Notes: generated by a model not told the origin, from the letters alone. Counted from the first letter of the stretch, positions 36,133-45,906 are shown. The stretch: 64,000 nt of DNA from Tsukamurella paurometabola DSM 20162 (GCF_000092225.1 NC_014158.1:2976001-3040000), one strand, 5' to 3'. Numbers and translations: made by a program.

Positions 36133-38550
36133 ATGTCGATCGAATTCGAGCGTCCATCCACCCCCGCGCCCGAGAATCGCGCAGCCCGCCGCCGCTCCCG
36201 GGTGCCCCGCCGCCGCTCGGCACGCCGTCACACGGCGGCATGGCGCGGCGGATTCGCCGCCGTCGCCGCGACCGCCACGCTGATGGGCACCGCAGCCGCC
36301 CCGATGGCCCTCGCGGCCGACACCGCCGGCCAACCCTTCGACATCACCATCGGCGGCACGAGTCTGCGCGACGTGGGCATCGACATCACCAAGCTCAACC
36401 TCTCCAATCCCGACCTCAGCGGGATCGACTTCCAGAAGGTGCTCGGGCTCCTCGACAATCCAGCGATCTCGAAGATCGTCGAGTCATGCCGCACCGGCGC
36501 TCTCGGTAGCGGTGGTGGCGGCTCGAACGTGGACTGCGCGGGCGCCACCGGCACCGGCGCCGCGGTCGTGCTCCCCGATCGACTCGACCTCGCCGCGATC
36601 GCGGATCAGGTGACGATCGACCTCGGCCCGCGGGTCGGAGCGCTCGGTGTCTACGTGCCGATGGGAGTGCAGACACCGTTCGGGGTACTCAGTGTTCTCG
36701 CCGTGCCGCCGACCGGCCTGGTCAGCCTCGGTCTCGGAGCACTCGGGATCAAGGACATCGATCCGACCGCCATGGGCAAGTACAAGACGCTCGACGACGT
36801 CAAGAACGGCGCCGCACTTCCGGTGAACCTGGTCCAGGAACGCTACTGCGACAAGATCACCTGCATCTTCGGCGGCTGGAAGTACCGCGACGTGGATTCG
36901 AACCTGGGCGCCCGGACCGAAGCGCTGAAGATCGCCGGACAGCTGAGCGGCCGCACCTATGACTTCACCAAGCCGACGGTCCTGGATCCGCAGATCCTGG
37001 TGCGGGGCACATCGACGATTCTCGGCGACGGCTTCACCTTCGCGTTCTCCCGGAACGCGGGAACAGCGTTGGCGGAGACCAAGAACAAGCTGGCCCTGGC
37101 ACTGGCCGGCGCGGACGGCGCCGACGCCGCGTCGAAGGCCTATGCGAACCTCGGCCTGGCGCTCGCGCTGAACATGAATACCAGCACGATGGGGCTTGAC
37201 TGGTTCGGGTCGCCTCTGGCGTTCGACAAGATCAAGGACTCGCAGGTCATCGACAAGGTGCTCAACCTCGCGAAGACCTTCAACATGTTGCCCGCAGGCA
37301 TGAATCTCGATGCCGCCACGATCAACAACGCGATGGACACCATCCAGAAGCTCAAGCTCCCCGACGTCAAGGAGGTCAGCTGCCTGGGCGTGGGAACATC
37401 GGCCTCGGCGTCGGGCCTCGGCGAATGCGGCAACTACCTCGGCACGTTCGACTACTACAAGGACCTCCGCAAGACCGTCGACGGCCAGAGCCGCCAGACG
37501 CAATGGGGGCTCACGGACCCCACGTCGCTGGTGCTCGGCCAGGGCAACGCGCTCAGCCAGGTACTCACGCCCGGCGTGCTCCAACTTCTCACCGCCGTCG
37601 CCGGTGGCGATCTCAGCAAGGTGCCCTTCAACGAGCTCACCGGCCTGCTGGAGAATCCGTTCGTCAAGGACTCGATCGCCGCGCTGCTCTCCGAGGAGAA
37701 GCGGCTCAAGCTGACCAAGGACTTCGTCCGCTTCACCAAGGACGTCAAGACCACCGAGACCTCCCATCCGGTGGTCGACGAGAACGGGGTCCCGGTGCTG
37801 GGCCCGGACGGCAAGCCACAAGTCCAGACCTCGTCCACATCGAAGACCAGTTACCTGCTCACCAGTGACTACGGCCTGCGGTCGCCGATCACCGTGGACT
37901 GGTTGGGCTACCGACTGACGGTGTTCCCCACCGCCGAGGTGAACGGCACCGTGCGCCCGAACTACCTCGGCCTGCCCACCATCACCAAGATCGCCGACGG
38001 CACCCCGAGCCTGCTCCCGCGCATCGGCCTGATCGAGCTGGACAACCCGTTCGGCCTGGGTACTCTGCCGATCCTGCCCTTCGATCCGCTCGGCGCCTTC
38101 AGCTCGTGGACCAAGAGCATCACGCTCAAGGACGATGTGAACCGCATCCGCGAGGTGCTGCCCGCGGTCACGGCGGCGCTGCCGAAGACCCCGGCCCCCA
38201 AGACCGAGACCGACGGTGCCGTGCCGGTCACAGCCGTGGCCGCCGGAGCCTCCGCGTCGGATGTGACGGCCGTTGCCTCCGAGCCGCGCGCGGGACGCTC
38301 GCCTCGATCGGTGGCCGAGGCTCCGGCTGAGGCGACGACGGCGCCGACGGCCGAGACGAGTACGACGTCGACCCCGCAGCCGGAGAAGCCCACGAAGGAG
38401 ACCACGTCGCAGACCCCGACGACGGAGTCGAAGCCCGAGACCACGCCCGCGCCGACGACCGAGTCCGCGACCGCCGCCGACGCGTCGTCGACGACGACGG
38501 ATAAGGCAACGTCCGCCGACGCCGCGAGCACGGAGAAGGGCGCCGCATAG
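36133..38550 (+). CDS. Large secreted protein with Thr/Glu/Ala-rich C-terminal tail
   Basis: The 805-residue protein starts at MSIEFERPSTPAPENRAARR after AAGGAA. An unusually long basic n-region (about 40 residues, RRRSRVPRRRSARRHTAAWR) leads to a hydrophobic segment ending PMALAADTAG, consistent with an extended signal peptide. The mature part to about residue 690 lacks a recognised domain; cysteines occur in pairs (VESCRTG with NVDCAG; YCDKITCIFGGW; VSCLGVG with GECGNYLG). The last 110 residues are low-complexity Thr/Ser/Glu/Ala/Pro. This looks like a cell-envelope or surface protein of mycolata; I cannot name a function. Confidence 0.75.
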   Translation: MSIEFERPSTPAPENRAARRRSRVPRRRSARRHTAAWRGGFAAVAATATLMGTAAAPMALAADTAGQPFDITIGGTSLRDVGIDITKLNLSNPDLSGIDFQKVLGLLDNPAISKIVESCRTGALGSGGGGSNVDCAGATGTGAAVVLPDRLDLAAIADQVTIDLGPRVGALGVYVPMGVQTPFGVLSVLAVPPTGLVSLGLGALGIKDIDPTAMGKYKTLDDVKNGAALPVNLVQERYCDKITCIFGGWKYRDVDSNLGARTEALKIAGQLSGRTYDFTKPTVLDPQILVRGTSTILGDGFTFAFSRNAGTALAETKNKLALALAGADGADAASKAYANLGLALALNMNTSTMGLDWFGSPLAFDKIKDSQVIDKVLNLAKTFNMLPAGMNLDAATINNAMDTIQKLKLPDVKEVSCLGVGTSASASGLGECGNYLGTFDYYKDLRKTVDGQSRQTQWGLTDPTSLVLGQGNALSQVLTPGVLQLLTAVAGGDLSKVPFNELTGLLENPFVKDSIAALLSEEKRLKLTKDFVRFTKDVKTTETSHPVVDENGVPVLGPDGKPQVQTSSTSKTSYLLTSDYGLRSPITVDWLGYRLTVFPTAEVNGTVRPNYLGLPTITKIADGTPSLLPRIGLIELDNPFGLGTLPILPFDPLGAFSSWTKSITLKDDVNRIREVLPAVTAALPKTPAPKTETDGAVPVTAVAAGASASDVTAVASEPRAGRSPRSVAEAPAEATTAPTAETSTTSTPQPEKPTKETTSQTPTTESKPETTPAPTTESATAADASSTTTDKATSADAASTEKGAA

Positions 38551-38570
38551 CGGACGTGAACATCCCGATC

Positions 38571-38607
38571 AGGCATGCCGCCGAGCACTAGGCTCGGCGG
38601 CATGCCT
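38571..38607. repeat. Perfect 16-bp inverted repeat overlapping a start codon
   Basis: AGGCATGCCGCCGAGC and GCTCGGCGGCATGCCT are exact reverse complements separated by 5 nt. The hairpin lies 20 bp after the stop of the secreted-protein gene, where a terminator would be, but has no T-tract, and its right arm contains the ATG of the next gene. It may serve as terminator, as a translation block, or both. Confidence 0.8.
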
Positions 38608-39018
38608 CATCCGATCATGTTCTCCGACGACGATCCGGTGCTCGCCCGGCTGCGCGACGTCGCGCTCGCGTTCCCCGAGGCCACCGAGCAGATCGCCCAC
38701 GGCCGCCCGACCTTCCGCTGCGGCAAGATGTTCGGCATGTACGGCGGCGGCACCAAGAAGACCGCGACCCAGCCGCACCGTCAGATCAACACCAGCGTCC
38801 TGTTCATCGCCGACCCGTCCGAGCGGGAGGCGCTCGTTCAGGACGAACGGATCTACCTGCCCGCCTACATGGCCGGAGCCGGATGGCTGGGGCTCGACCT
38901 CACGATCGGCACCGTCGACTGGGCCGAGGTCCGCGAGCTCTTGGACGCGAGCTATCGCCAGATCGCCCCGAAGCGGGCGATCGCGGCCCTCGACGCCGCT
39001 ACTGGCGGCGCAGAGTGA
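38602..39018 (+). CDS. MmcQ/YjbR-family protein
   Basis: The 138-residue protein starts at MPHPIMFSDDDPVLARLRDV; a second ATG nine codons earlier (38575) is also possible, and both lie in the hairpin at 38571-38607. The segment ALAFPEATEQIAHGRPTFRC followed by KMFGMYGGG, and VRELLDASYRQIAPKRAI near the end, match the YjbR double-wing fold. The function of these proteins is not established; DNA binding has been suggested. It overlaps the convergent lipoprotein gene by 20 bp. Confidence 0.85.
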   Translation: MPHPIMFSDDDPVLARLRDVALAFPEATEQIAHGRPTFRCGKMFGMYGGGTKKTATQPHRQINTSVLFIADPSEREALVQDERIYLPAYMAGAGWLGLDLTIGTVDWAEVRELLDASYRQIAPKRAIAALDAATGGAE

Positions 39019-39391
39019 TCGACGGGAGCGTCAGCTCGTCGCCGCTGAGGGTGGCGGTCTCGCTGGACCCGCCGCGATCGCGCAGCACGATGGTGGCGCC
39101 GTTCACGGTGTAGACGCCGCCGTACGCGTTCGTGCGGCCGGAGAGGTCTTCCTCCCAGGTGCCGTCGGCCTTGAGCCGCACCACCCAGTCGCCGTTGCTG
39201 TAGGTACCCGGGACGTTCGCCGGGATCGGCGCCGCCAACCCCGAGGCGGCGGCCGAGGAGGACGCGACCGATGCGGTGGCGGCCGGACCGGCGGCTGAAC
39301 CGCCGTCCGAGCCGCTGGAGCAGCCCGCGGCTGCTCCAGCCATGAGCAGCACCGCGACAGCGCCTGTGCAATGACGAACGAAAACGGTCAT
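38999..39391 (-). CDS. Small lipoprotein, unknown function
   Basis: The 130-residue protein starts at MTVFVRHCTGAVAVLLMAGA (an ATG at 39400 would add three residues) and has the lipobox AGAAAGC. A Ser/Ala/Gly linker precedes a beta-rich domain of about 75 residues: PANVPGTYSNGDWVVRLKAD and TNAYGGVYTVNGATIVLRDR. Such small lipocalin-like barrels are common in secreted actinobacterial proteins. It follows amtB's end convergently placed MmcQ gene on the opposite strand and is not clearly in an operon. Confidence 0.75.
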   Translation of the reverse strand: MTVFVRHCTGAVAVLLMAGAAAGCSSGSDGGSAAGPAATASVASSSAAASGLAAPIPANVPGTYSNGDWVVRLKADGTWEEDLSGRTNAYGGVYTVNGATIVLRDRGGSSETATLSGDELTLPSITLRRQ

Positions 39392-39418
39392 ATGCCGCAC
39401 AGTACGCCCGCCGGCCGC

Positions 39419-40747
39419 TCATCGCCCGGGTTCGAGGCGCCCGCCGCGCGCCATGTGGAAGTCGTACGCCGACTCGGCGTGCAGCCCGTCGTCCAGACCG
39501 TCGGCCTCGTGCTGCGGGTCGGCGCGCAGCCCGATCGTGCATTTGAGCAGCACCGCGATCACCGCGGTCACCGCCACCGCGTAGCCGAGCACCGCGATCA
39601 CCGCCACCGCCTGCCGCCAGAGCTGATCGACGCCGCCGCCGTACAGCAGGCCGTCCTTCCCCGCGGGCGCGGCGGCACTGCCCACCAGCCCGATCATGAG
39701 CATGCCCACGACGCCGCTCACCAGATGCACGCCCACCACGTCGAGTGAGTCGTCGTAACGCCAGCGGTACTTCAGCTCGATCGCGTAGGAACTGATAGCG
39801 CCTGCAGCGGCACCGATGGCCAGTGCCCCGATCGGGGTGACTGCCGAACACGACGGGGTGATCGCCACGAGCCCCGCGACCACACCCGATGCGGCACCGA
39901 ACGAGGTGGGCTTGCCGTGGCGCACCCTCTCGACGATCAGCCAGGAGACCATCGAGACCGCGCCCGCGCCGAGGGTGTTGACGACGATCAGTGCGGCGGC
40001 GCCGTTGGCCGCCAGCGTCGATCCGGCGTTGAAGCTGAACCAGCCGAACCACAGCAATCCGGCCCCGAGCATCACGAAGGGCAGGTTGTGCGGGCGCATC
40101 GGATCCCGCGGCCATCCTGCGCGGCGCCCGAGCAGCAATGCCATCACCAGTGCCGACGCACCCGAGTTGATCTCCACCGCAGTGCCTCCGGCGAAGTCGA
40201 TCGCCTTGAGATGTTCGGCGATCCAACCACCGTGCTCGGCGGTGAGGCCGGGGATCGAGAACACCCAGTGCGCCACCGGGAAGTACACCAGGGTGGCCCA
40301 GAGCGCCGCGAACACCAGCCAGGACACGAAGCGCATGCGATCGGCCACCGCACCGGCGATCAGAGCCACGGTCACCATGGCGAATCCCGCTTGGAAGGCC
40401 ACGAACAACAGTGCGGGAACCTGACCGACCAGGGGTACCGCGCCGTCGTCACCGCCGCTGGCAGTGAACGCACCGAGCAGGCCACGCAGCCCCGCGAAGG
40501 TGGTCGGATCGCCGACCACGCCGCCCTTGTCGGCGCCGAAGGCCATCGAGTATCCGAAGGCCAGCCACAATACCCAGACCACGGGAATCGCGGTGAGGCA
40601 CATCATCATCATGTTCAGCACGCTCTTGCTGCGCACCATGCCGCCGTAGAACAGGGCGAGCCCCGGTGTCATCAGCAGCACCAGAGCGAAGGCGGCCAGC
40701 AGCCACGCGGTGTCGGCGCCGTTCACCGGGCCGGTGGTCGGAAACAT
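39419..40747 (-). CDS. amtB: Ammonium transporter
   Basis: The 442-residue channel protein has eleven predicted membrane helices; it starts at MFPTTGPVNGADTAWLLAAF and includes FYGGMVRSKSVLNMMMM, WVFSIPGLTAEHGGW, GTAVEINSGASALVMAL and LGAGLLWFGWFSFNAGS, the conserved Amt core with the pore His in VEINSG-adjacent helix and HLVSGVVG near the end. It imports ammonium. The usual glnK partner gene is not next to it. The C-terminal tail (AESAYDFHMARGGRLEPGR) is short. Confidence 0.95.
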   Translation of the reverse strand: MFPTTGPVNGADTAWLLAAFALVLLMTPGLALFYGGMVRSKSVLNMMMMCLTAIPVVWVLWLAFGYSMAFGADKGGVVGDPTTFAGLRGLLGAFTASGGDDGAVPLVGQVPALLFVAFQAGFAMVTVALIAGAVADRMRFVSWLVFAALWATLVYFPVAHWVFSIPGLTAEHGGWIAEHLKAIDFAGGTAVEINSGASALVMALLLGRRAGWPRDPMRPHNLPFVMLGAGLLWFGWFSFNAGSTLAANGAAALIVVNTLGAGAVSMVSWLIVERVRHGKPTSFGAASGVVAGLVAITPSCSAVTPIGALAIGAAAGAISSYAIELKYRWRYDDSLDVVGVHLVSGVVGMLMIGLVGSAAAPAGKDGLLYGGGVDQLWRQAVAVIAVLGYAVAVTAVIAVLLKCTIGLRADPQHEADGLDDGLHAESAYDFHMARGGRLEPGR

Positions 40748-40763
40748 TGCGGAAGCATATCCG

Positions 40764-41771
40764 CTAGACGGCCGATGCCTCCTGGAGTACCGACGCAATT
40801 GTCTTGCAGGCGCCCAGAATCGGGCGAATTCGGTCATCGGGCGAACCGGACAGTCCACACACCGGGGTCACCGTCGCATCGGCCAGCGTGCGTCGCGGCA
40901 GCCCGATCTCGTCGTACAGCCGGATCGCGGTCCGGGCCAGCGATTCGGGATCGAGTCGCTGCGTCCCGGTGGCGGGTACGAGCCCGAGACCCACCACGGC
41001 GCTCGCCTCGGCGAGCATCCCGAAGCCCTCGTAATCGGCGACGGCGAGCCTTGTCGCGTCGAACAGCGCACCGTCGATCGGCACACGGCGCACCACGTCC
41101 CACTCGATCGGGCCGCACAGGTGCAGCAGCACCGGGACGTCGACGGCCTCACAGACCCGGCTCAGCAGCTCCGCCGCTTCGGGCGCCGGCACCCCGCGGA
41201 TCGGGTCGAGACGGGTCAGTGCGGGGACGGTGCCCCGCACGACGGACGCCATCGACGGCTCATCGAGCTGCACCACCACCTCGGCGCCGAGTCGGCGGCG
41301 CACGTCCGAAACATGCTGGCGCAGGCCCTCGGCGAGGGATTCCGCGATATCGCGCAGGGCACCGCGGTCGCGGGGCACCCGATGTCCGTTGGGCAGCTCC
41401 AGACCCGCGGCCAGGGTGAGCGGGCCCGCCGCCTGGACTTTGACCAGGCCCCCGCCGCGGCGCCCGGCCACCTCGTACGCCTCCTCGAAGGAATCCAGAT
41501 CACGCTGCAGATGGTCGCCGATGAGCCGGGCCACGTGCCCGTCCGGAACGCCGATGCGATAGCCGGTGGTCGAGATGTCGACGCCGATACCGGTCAGGAA
41601 TCCCGCGGAGCGGCCGATCATATCGGCCCCGAGGCCTCGGTTCGGCAGCTCGGGCAGGTAGGGGACGGCCAGCTCCCCCACCACAGTGGCGGCGGCCTCG
41701 CGCGGGTCCGTGCCCGGGTGAGAGCCGATGCCGGTCGTAGTACCGGTCAACGGCGCGAGCGCCTCCGGCAT
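40764..41771 (-). CDS. MetE-like (cobalamin-independent methionine synthase C-terminal) protein
   Basis: The 335-residue protein corresponds only to the C-terminal catalytic barrel of MetE and matches the Rv3015c-type genes of mycobacteria. Zinc-ligand-like residues are in VLLHLCGPIEWDVV and PVCGLSGSPDDR, and VQLDEPSMASV contains the conserved acidic residue. It lacks the N-terminal folate-binding half, so methyl donor and role may differ from true MetE. It lies 2 bp after mnmA on the same strand and is probably cotranscribed with it and the cysteine desulfurase. Confidence 0.88.
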   Translation of the reverse strand: MPEALAPLTGTTTGIGSHPGTDPREAAATVVGELAVPYLPELPNRGLGADMIGRSAGFLTGIGVDISTTGYRIGVPDGHVARLIGDHLQRDLDSFEEAYEVAGRRGGGLVKVQAAGPLTLAAGLELPNGHRVPRDRGALRDIAESLAEGLRQHVSDVRRRLGAEVVVQLDEPSMASVVRGTVPALTRLDPIRGVPAPEAAELLSRVCEAVDVPVLLHLCGPIEWDVVRRVPIDGALFDATRLAVADYEGFGMLAEASAVVGLGLVPATGTQRLDPESLARTAIRLYDEIGLPRRTLADATVTPVCGLSGSPDDRIRPILGACKTIASVLQEASAV

Positions 41772-41773
41772 CG

Positions 41774-42871
41774 TCAGACGTCCGCCGTGGCGTGTGCGGT
41801 CGAACGGATCGTGCCCGAGCCCACGACGAGATCGCCCCGGTCCTGGTCAGGTGCGTAGAGCACCGCCGCCTGGCCGGGAGCGACGCCGCGCAGTGGTTCG
41901 GCGAGGTCCATCACGATCCGGTCGCCCTCGGCGCGCGCCGTCACGGGCGCCAGGCCACCGTGCGCCCGGACCTGCACCATCGCCTCGATCGGTTGTGTGG
42001 GCACGCTACCCGAGGTCCACACGGCACCGTCGGCGACGATGCGGGTGACGTCGAGCTGTTCGCCCCGCCCCACCCGGACCTCGCCGGACGCGGCGTCGAT
42101 CGCGGTCACATAGCGCGGCGCACCGTCGGGCCCCGGTCCGGGGAGCCCCAGCCCCTTGCGCTGGCCGATCGTGAATTCATGCACGCCGCCGTGCTCCCCC
42201 AGCCGCTCACCGGTCGCGGCATCGACCACCGCGCCCGGGCGCACCCCGATCCGGGCACCGAGGAATGCCTGGGTATCGCCCGACGGAATGAAGCAGATGT
42301 CGTGGCTGTCCGGTTTATCGGCGACGGCGAGGCCGCGCCGGGCGGCCTCCTCGCGGATCAGCGGCTTCGGCGTATCTCCGACGGGGAACATCGCGCGGGA
42401 AAGCTGCTCGGCGGTGAGCACCGCGAGCACGTAGGACTGGTCCTTATCGGGGTCCACGGCGCGACGCAGCTCGCCCCCCTGCAGCCGCGCGTAGTGGCCG
42501 GTCGCGACCGCGTCGAAGCCGAGTGCGTAGGCACGTTCGGCGAGCGCGGAGAACTTGATCTTCTCGTTGCACCGCAGGCACGGGTTCGGCGTCTCCCCGG
42601 CCGCGTACGCGGCGACGAAATCGTCGATCACATCCTCGCGGAACCGATCTGCGAAGTCCCACACGTAGAACGGGATACCGAGCACGTCGGCGGCGCGGCG
42701 GGCGTCGCCCGCGTCCTCCTTCGAGCAGCAGCCCCGTGAACCGGTCCGTAGGGTGCCGGGCGCCTCGGACAGCGCGAGGTGGACGCCGACCACGTCATGG
42801 CCGGCTTCGACGGCACGCGCCGCGGCCACCGCCGAATCGACACCGCCGCTCATCGCGGCGAGCACCCGCAT
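41774..42871 (-). CDS. mnmA: tRNA-specific 2-thiouridylase
   Basis: The 365-residue enzyme thiolates U34 of Glu, Gln and Lys tRNAs, using sulfur passed from a cysteine desulfurase. The PP-loop [20 protein letters not shown], the nucleophile cysteine in [14 protein letters not shown] and the second cysteine in [10 protein letters not shown] are in place. The gene follows the cysteine desulfurase gene with a 1-nt overlap, matching the donor-acceptor relationship. Actinobacterial proteins of this type have this shortened C-terminus. Confidence 0.97.
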   Translation of the reverse strand: MRVLAAMSGGVDSAVAAARAVEAGHDVVGVHLALSEAPGTLRTGSRGCCSKEDAGDARRAADVLGIPFYVWDFADRFREDVIDDFVAAYAAGETPNPCLRCNEKIKFSALAERAYALGFDAVATGHYARLQGGELRRAVDPDKDQSYVLAVLTAEQLSRAMFPVGDTPKPLIREEAARRGLAVADKPDSHDICFIPSGDTQAFLGARIGVRPGAVVDAATGERLGEHGGVHEFTIGQRKGLGLPGPGPDGAPRYVTAIDAASGEVRVGRGEQLDVTRIVADGAVWTSGSVPTQPIEAMVQVRAHGGLAPVTARAEGDRIVMDLAEPLRGVAPGQAAVLYAPDQDRGDLVVGSGTIRSTAHATADV

Positions 42872-44076
42872 CAGCGGGCCCCCGTCGATGCGAGACCGGC
42901 CGCACGCGCTCGCTCGACGACCTGACCGAGAGCATCGAGCACCGCATCCACATCGGCGTCGGTGGATTCCGGCCCGAAGGAGAAGCGCAGCGAGCCTCGT
43001 GCAGCCTCCGCGGGTGTGCCCATGGCCTCGAGTACGTGGCTGGGACGGGCAACCCCGGCACTGCACGCCGAGCCGTTCGCAGCCTCGATCCCCCGAGCGT
43101 CGAGAAGCATGAGCAGCGAATCGCCCTCGCAGCCGACGAACGAGACGTGGGCGATCCCGGGCAGCGCGGCCGCGCCAGTACCGGCGGCGCCGTTGACGAC
43201 GGCCCCTTCGATACCTGCGACCCCGGCGATGAGCCGGTCCCGCAGCGCCGCGCGCCGGGCCGACTCCTCGTCTATCCGGGCGACGGCCACCGCGAGAGCG
43301 GCGGCCATCCCCGCCGCACCGGCGACGTTCGGGGTCCCCGAGCGCAGATCGCGCTCGTGGCCGCCGCCGTGAGCGAGCGGCACGCACGCCACGGTCCGGC
43401 CGATGAGCAGCGCGCCGACGCCCTGCGGGCCTCCGAACTTGTGCGCGGCCACGGTCAGAGCCGCGAGCCCGCTACCGTCGAAGTCGATGGGGACGTGACC
43501 GGCCGCCTGGGTGGCGTCCGAATGGAGAGGAACACCCGCGCGGGCGCACTCGGCGACGATCTCCGCGATCGGCTCGATGGTGCCGACCTCATTGTTCGCC
43601 CACATGACACTGACCAGCGCCACGGTGCCCGCCGCCTCGTCGAGCGCGGATCGCAGATCGGCCGGATCGACCCGGCCGAGGCCGTCGACCGGCAGCAACA
43701 CCACGGTGGCGCCCTCATGCTCGCCGAGCCACTGCACAGCGTCGAGGACGGCGTGATGCTCGACGGCCGTGGTGATCACGGTGGTCAGCGCGGGATCCGC
43801 CTCCCGGCGGGCCCAGAAGATGCCCTTCACTGCCAGGTTCACCGATTCGGTCCCGCCGCCGGTGAAGACCACCTCGGACGGCCGGGCCCCGAGATCGCGG
43901 GCTATCGACTCCCGGGATTCCTCCAGGACCCGACGGGCACGGCGGCCCGATCCGTGCAACGATGCCGCATTACCCGGCCGTGCCGAGGCCTGCGCCATCG
44001 CGGCCAGTGCCTCGGGGACCATGGGGGTGTCCGCGGCGTGGTCGAGATAAATCGGGTTCTCGCGGTCAGGGCTCAT
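42871..44076 (-). CDS. Cysteine desulfurase (NifS/IscS type)
   Basis: The 401-residue PLP enzyme takes sulfur from cysteine. The PLP-binding lysine is in [17 protein letters not shown], the His in [10 protein letters not shown], and the active-site Cys in [18 protein letters not shown]. The start [19 protein letters not shown] is typical. The gene directly precedes mnmA and overlaps it by one base, so its sulfur is most likely passed to MnmA for tRNA thiolation; a role in Fe-S assembly cannot be excluded. Synteny matches Rv3025c. Confidence 0.95.
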   Translation of the reverse strand: MSPDRENPIYLDHAADTPMVPEALAAMAQASARPGNAASLHGSGRRARRVLEESRESIARDLGARPSEVVFTGGGTESVNLAVKGIFWARREADPALTTVITTAVEHHAVLDAVQWLGEHEGATVVLLPVDGLGRVDPADLRSALDEAAGTVALVSVMWANNEVGTIEPIAEIVAECARAGVPLHSDATQAAGHVPIDFDGSGLAALTVAAHKFGGPQGVGALLIGRTVACVPLAHGGGHERDLRSGTPNVAGAAGMAAALAVAVARIDEESARRAALRDRLIAGVAGIEGAVVNGAAGTGAAALPGIAHVSFVGCEGDSLLMLLDARGIEAANGSACSAGVARPSHVLEAMGTPAEAARGSLRFSFGPESTDADVDAVLDALGQVVERARAAGLASTGAR

Positions 44077-44128
44077 CGCGTCCCAAGGATACGCCGCGGG
44101 CCCCGCCCGGAACGACTCGCGCGGACCC

Positions 44129-45010
44129 TCAGGCCGCGAGGGGCGCGCGGACGCGCTCGGCGGGCGCCGAGAGGAACTCACTGTCGGCGAACACCGCGGC
44201 CTCCGCGCGCGCCGCGAGGGCGCGACGGCCGGCGGCCGCCCACTCGAGCGCGGGAATGGTCTCGGTGGCGTGCACGCGCACCGCGACGCCGCGAGCACCC
44301 ACTACACGGGCGAGCGTGTCGAGCTCGGTGTCGGCGCCCACGTAGGCTGCCACCGCACTCTGCCGAGCACCGCGCACCGGACCGCTCAATCGCATCGAAT
44401 ACCGCAGTGACACCGGGACCACGTCCACCCGCGCATCGATCGCGGCCTGGAAGAAGGCCGGCCGGAACTCACCGCGATGGGCGCCGCAGTACGTGGTGCC
44501 CTCGGGAAAGACGGCCACGGTGTTGCCGCGGCGCAATCGTGCGGCGACATCGGCGACCCGGGCGGGAAGCTCGTGCAGGCTTTCGCGCCGCAGCGGGATG
44601 GCTCCGAAGGCACGCATCAGGACCGCGACGGGACGCGCGTCGAAGATGTCGGCCTTGGCGACGAAGGCCGCCGGCGCGATCGAGGCGATCGCGACGATAT
44701 CGAGCAGGGACTGGTGATTCGCCACGACCAGAGCCCGCAACGGCACATTGCCCACGGGCTCGACACGCACGCCGAGTGCGAACAGCATCGATCGGGCGCC
44801 GCCGCGGATCACGAGTCGACGGGCCCGGCTACCGAGCGGGTAGGCGAGCGCCAGTGTGAGGATCCCGACGATGACCACCGTGACGAAGGCGCACCATTTG
44901 ACGGCACGCAACCAGCGGGGCGCTGTCCGCGGCTCATCGGCGGAACAGGCCGTGTCGCACGGGGACTGCTGCTGCCACGCGTGCCGGGGCAAGGTGCCGA
45001 CGGGGATCAC
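44129..45010 (-). CDS. 1-acyl-glycerol-3-phosphate acyltransferase-like protein (PlsC family)
   Basis: The 293-residue membrane protein starts with GTG ([15 protein letters not shown]), and has a hydrophobic helix (about residues 36-58). The acyltransferase motifs are [16 protein letters not shown] (HX4D) and [18 protein letters not shown]. The pair of this gene with the GNAT-like gene that precedes it (Rv3026c and Rv3027c in M. tuberculosis) is conserved. Such a pair is also the OlsA/OlsB arrangement for ornithine-lipid synthesis, one possible role here. Confidence 0.88.
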   Translation of the reverse strand: MIPVGTLPRHAWQQQSPCDTACSADEPRTAPRWLRAVKWCAFVTVVIVGILTLALAYPLGSRARRLVIRGGARSMLFALGVRVEPVGNVPLRALVVANHQSLLDIVAIASIAPAAFVAKADIFDARPVAVLMRAFGAIPLRRESLHELPARVADVAARLRRGNTVAVFPEGTTYCGAHRGEFRPAFFQAAIDARVDVVPVSLRYSMRLSGPVRGARQSAVAAYVGADTELDTLARVVGARGVAVRVHATETIPALEWAAAGRRALAARAEAAVFADSEFLSAPAERVRAPLAA

Positions 45011-45012
45011 GG

Positions 45013-45816
45013 TCAGCCCACCGCCCCCGCAGCCTGCTGCAGTCGTTCCAGGTACCGCTCGTTGAATTCGGTGCGGTCGATGATCATGGGGAAGTCGGCC
45101 ACGTCGAAGACCGGGTCGAAGCTCGGGGCGCCGAGGATCTTGGCGTTCATCCGCAGGTAGCCGGTGACCAGCGGCGGGAACGTGCGCCGAGAGGCCGGTT
45201 CCGCGGTGATCTCCTGCACGGCGTTACGGGGCGTCACCGTCCAGGGCGCGCGGTGTTTGGCATCGACCAGCTCGCGGACGGCCCGGACCGTCGCACCGCG
45301 CTCGTAGCCCTCGTACTGCATCGGCACGCTGACCGCGCCCACCGCGTAGCGGATGCCGCGCAGATCACTGTAGGCCAGCAGCCCTGCCCACATCAGGCAC
45401 AGCACACCGCCGGTGCGGTGGTCGGCGTGCACACAGGCACGGCCCATCTCCAGCATGTGCGGACGAAGGTGGTCGAGCTCGCCGAGCTCGAACTCGGTGG
45501 CCAAGTACAGGCCTCCGGCGGCGATCGCACCGGGCGGCGGCAGGATGCGGTAACAGCCGACGATGCGGCCGGAGCGCTGATGCCGGATCACGAGATGATC
45601 GCAGTGCCGGTCGAACTCGTCGGCATCGCGGCCGTCGGTGACGGCCGCCATCGAGGCCTCGAATCCCGGTTCGGTCCCGAACACCTCGTAGCGCAGGCGT
45701 TGGACGGTGTCGATGTCCTCGGCCCGGGTGGTGAGCACGACCTCGTACTCGTCGCCGTGAATGAGCGTTTCGGATGCGGGGTGACGGTCGGTGACCAGGG
45801 TTCCCGGTGTACTCAT
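45013..45816 (-). CDS. GNAT/OlsB-like N-acyltransferase
   Basis: The 267-residue protein starts at MSTPGTLVTDRHPASETLIH (a GTG nine bases earlier is possible). The region LRYEVFGTEPGFEASM, then HLVIRHQRSGRIVGCYRILP and EMGRACVHADHRTGG fits the OlsB-like acyl-ACP N-acyltransferase group with a GNAT-type fold. Such enzymes make lyso-ornithine lipid, and the PlsC gene 2 bp downstream would then add the second acyl chain. This role is inferred from the pairing and needs biochemical proof. Confidence 0.85.
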   Translation of the reverse strand: MSTPGTLVTDRHPASETLIHGDEYEVVLTTRAEDIDTVQRLRYEVFGTEPGFEASMAAVTDGRDADEFDRHCDHLVIRHQRSGRIVGCYRILPPPGAIAAGGLYLATEFELGELDHLRPHMLEMGRACVHADHRTGGVLCLMWAGLLAYSDLRGIRYAVGAVSVPMQYEGYERGATVRAVRELVDAKHRAPWTVTPRNAVQEITAEPASRRTFPPLVTGYLRMNAKILGAPSFDPVFDVADFPMIIDRTEFNERYLERLQQAAGAVG

Positions 45817-45906
45817 GGGCCTCACGGTCCGCCCACTAGGCGACTCGCCGGTGAACCCCGCCTGAGCGCGTCGGTGAATCCTGTGAGAACGCGGGTGAAT
45901 AGCGGG

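Noticed and set aside
36484-37821. 445-codon minus-strand frame inside the large secreted-protein gene
   Set aside because: Low-complexity antisense translation; the sense strand has the signal peptide and ribosome-binding site.
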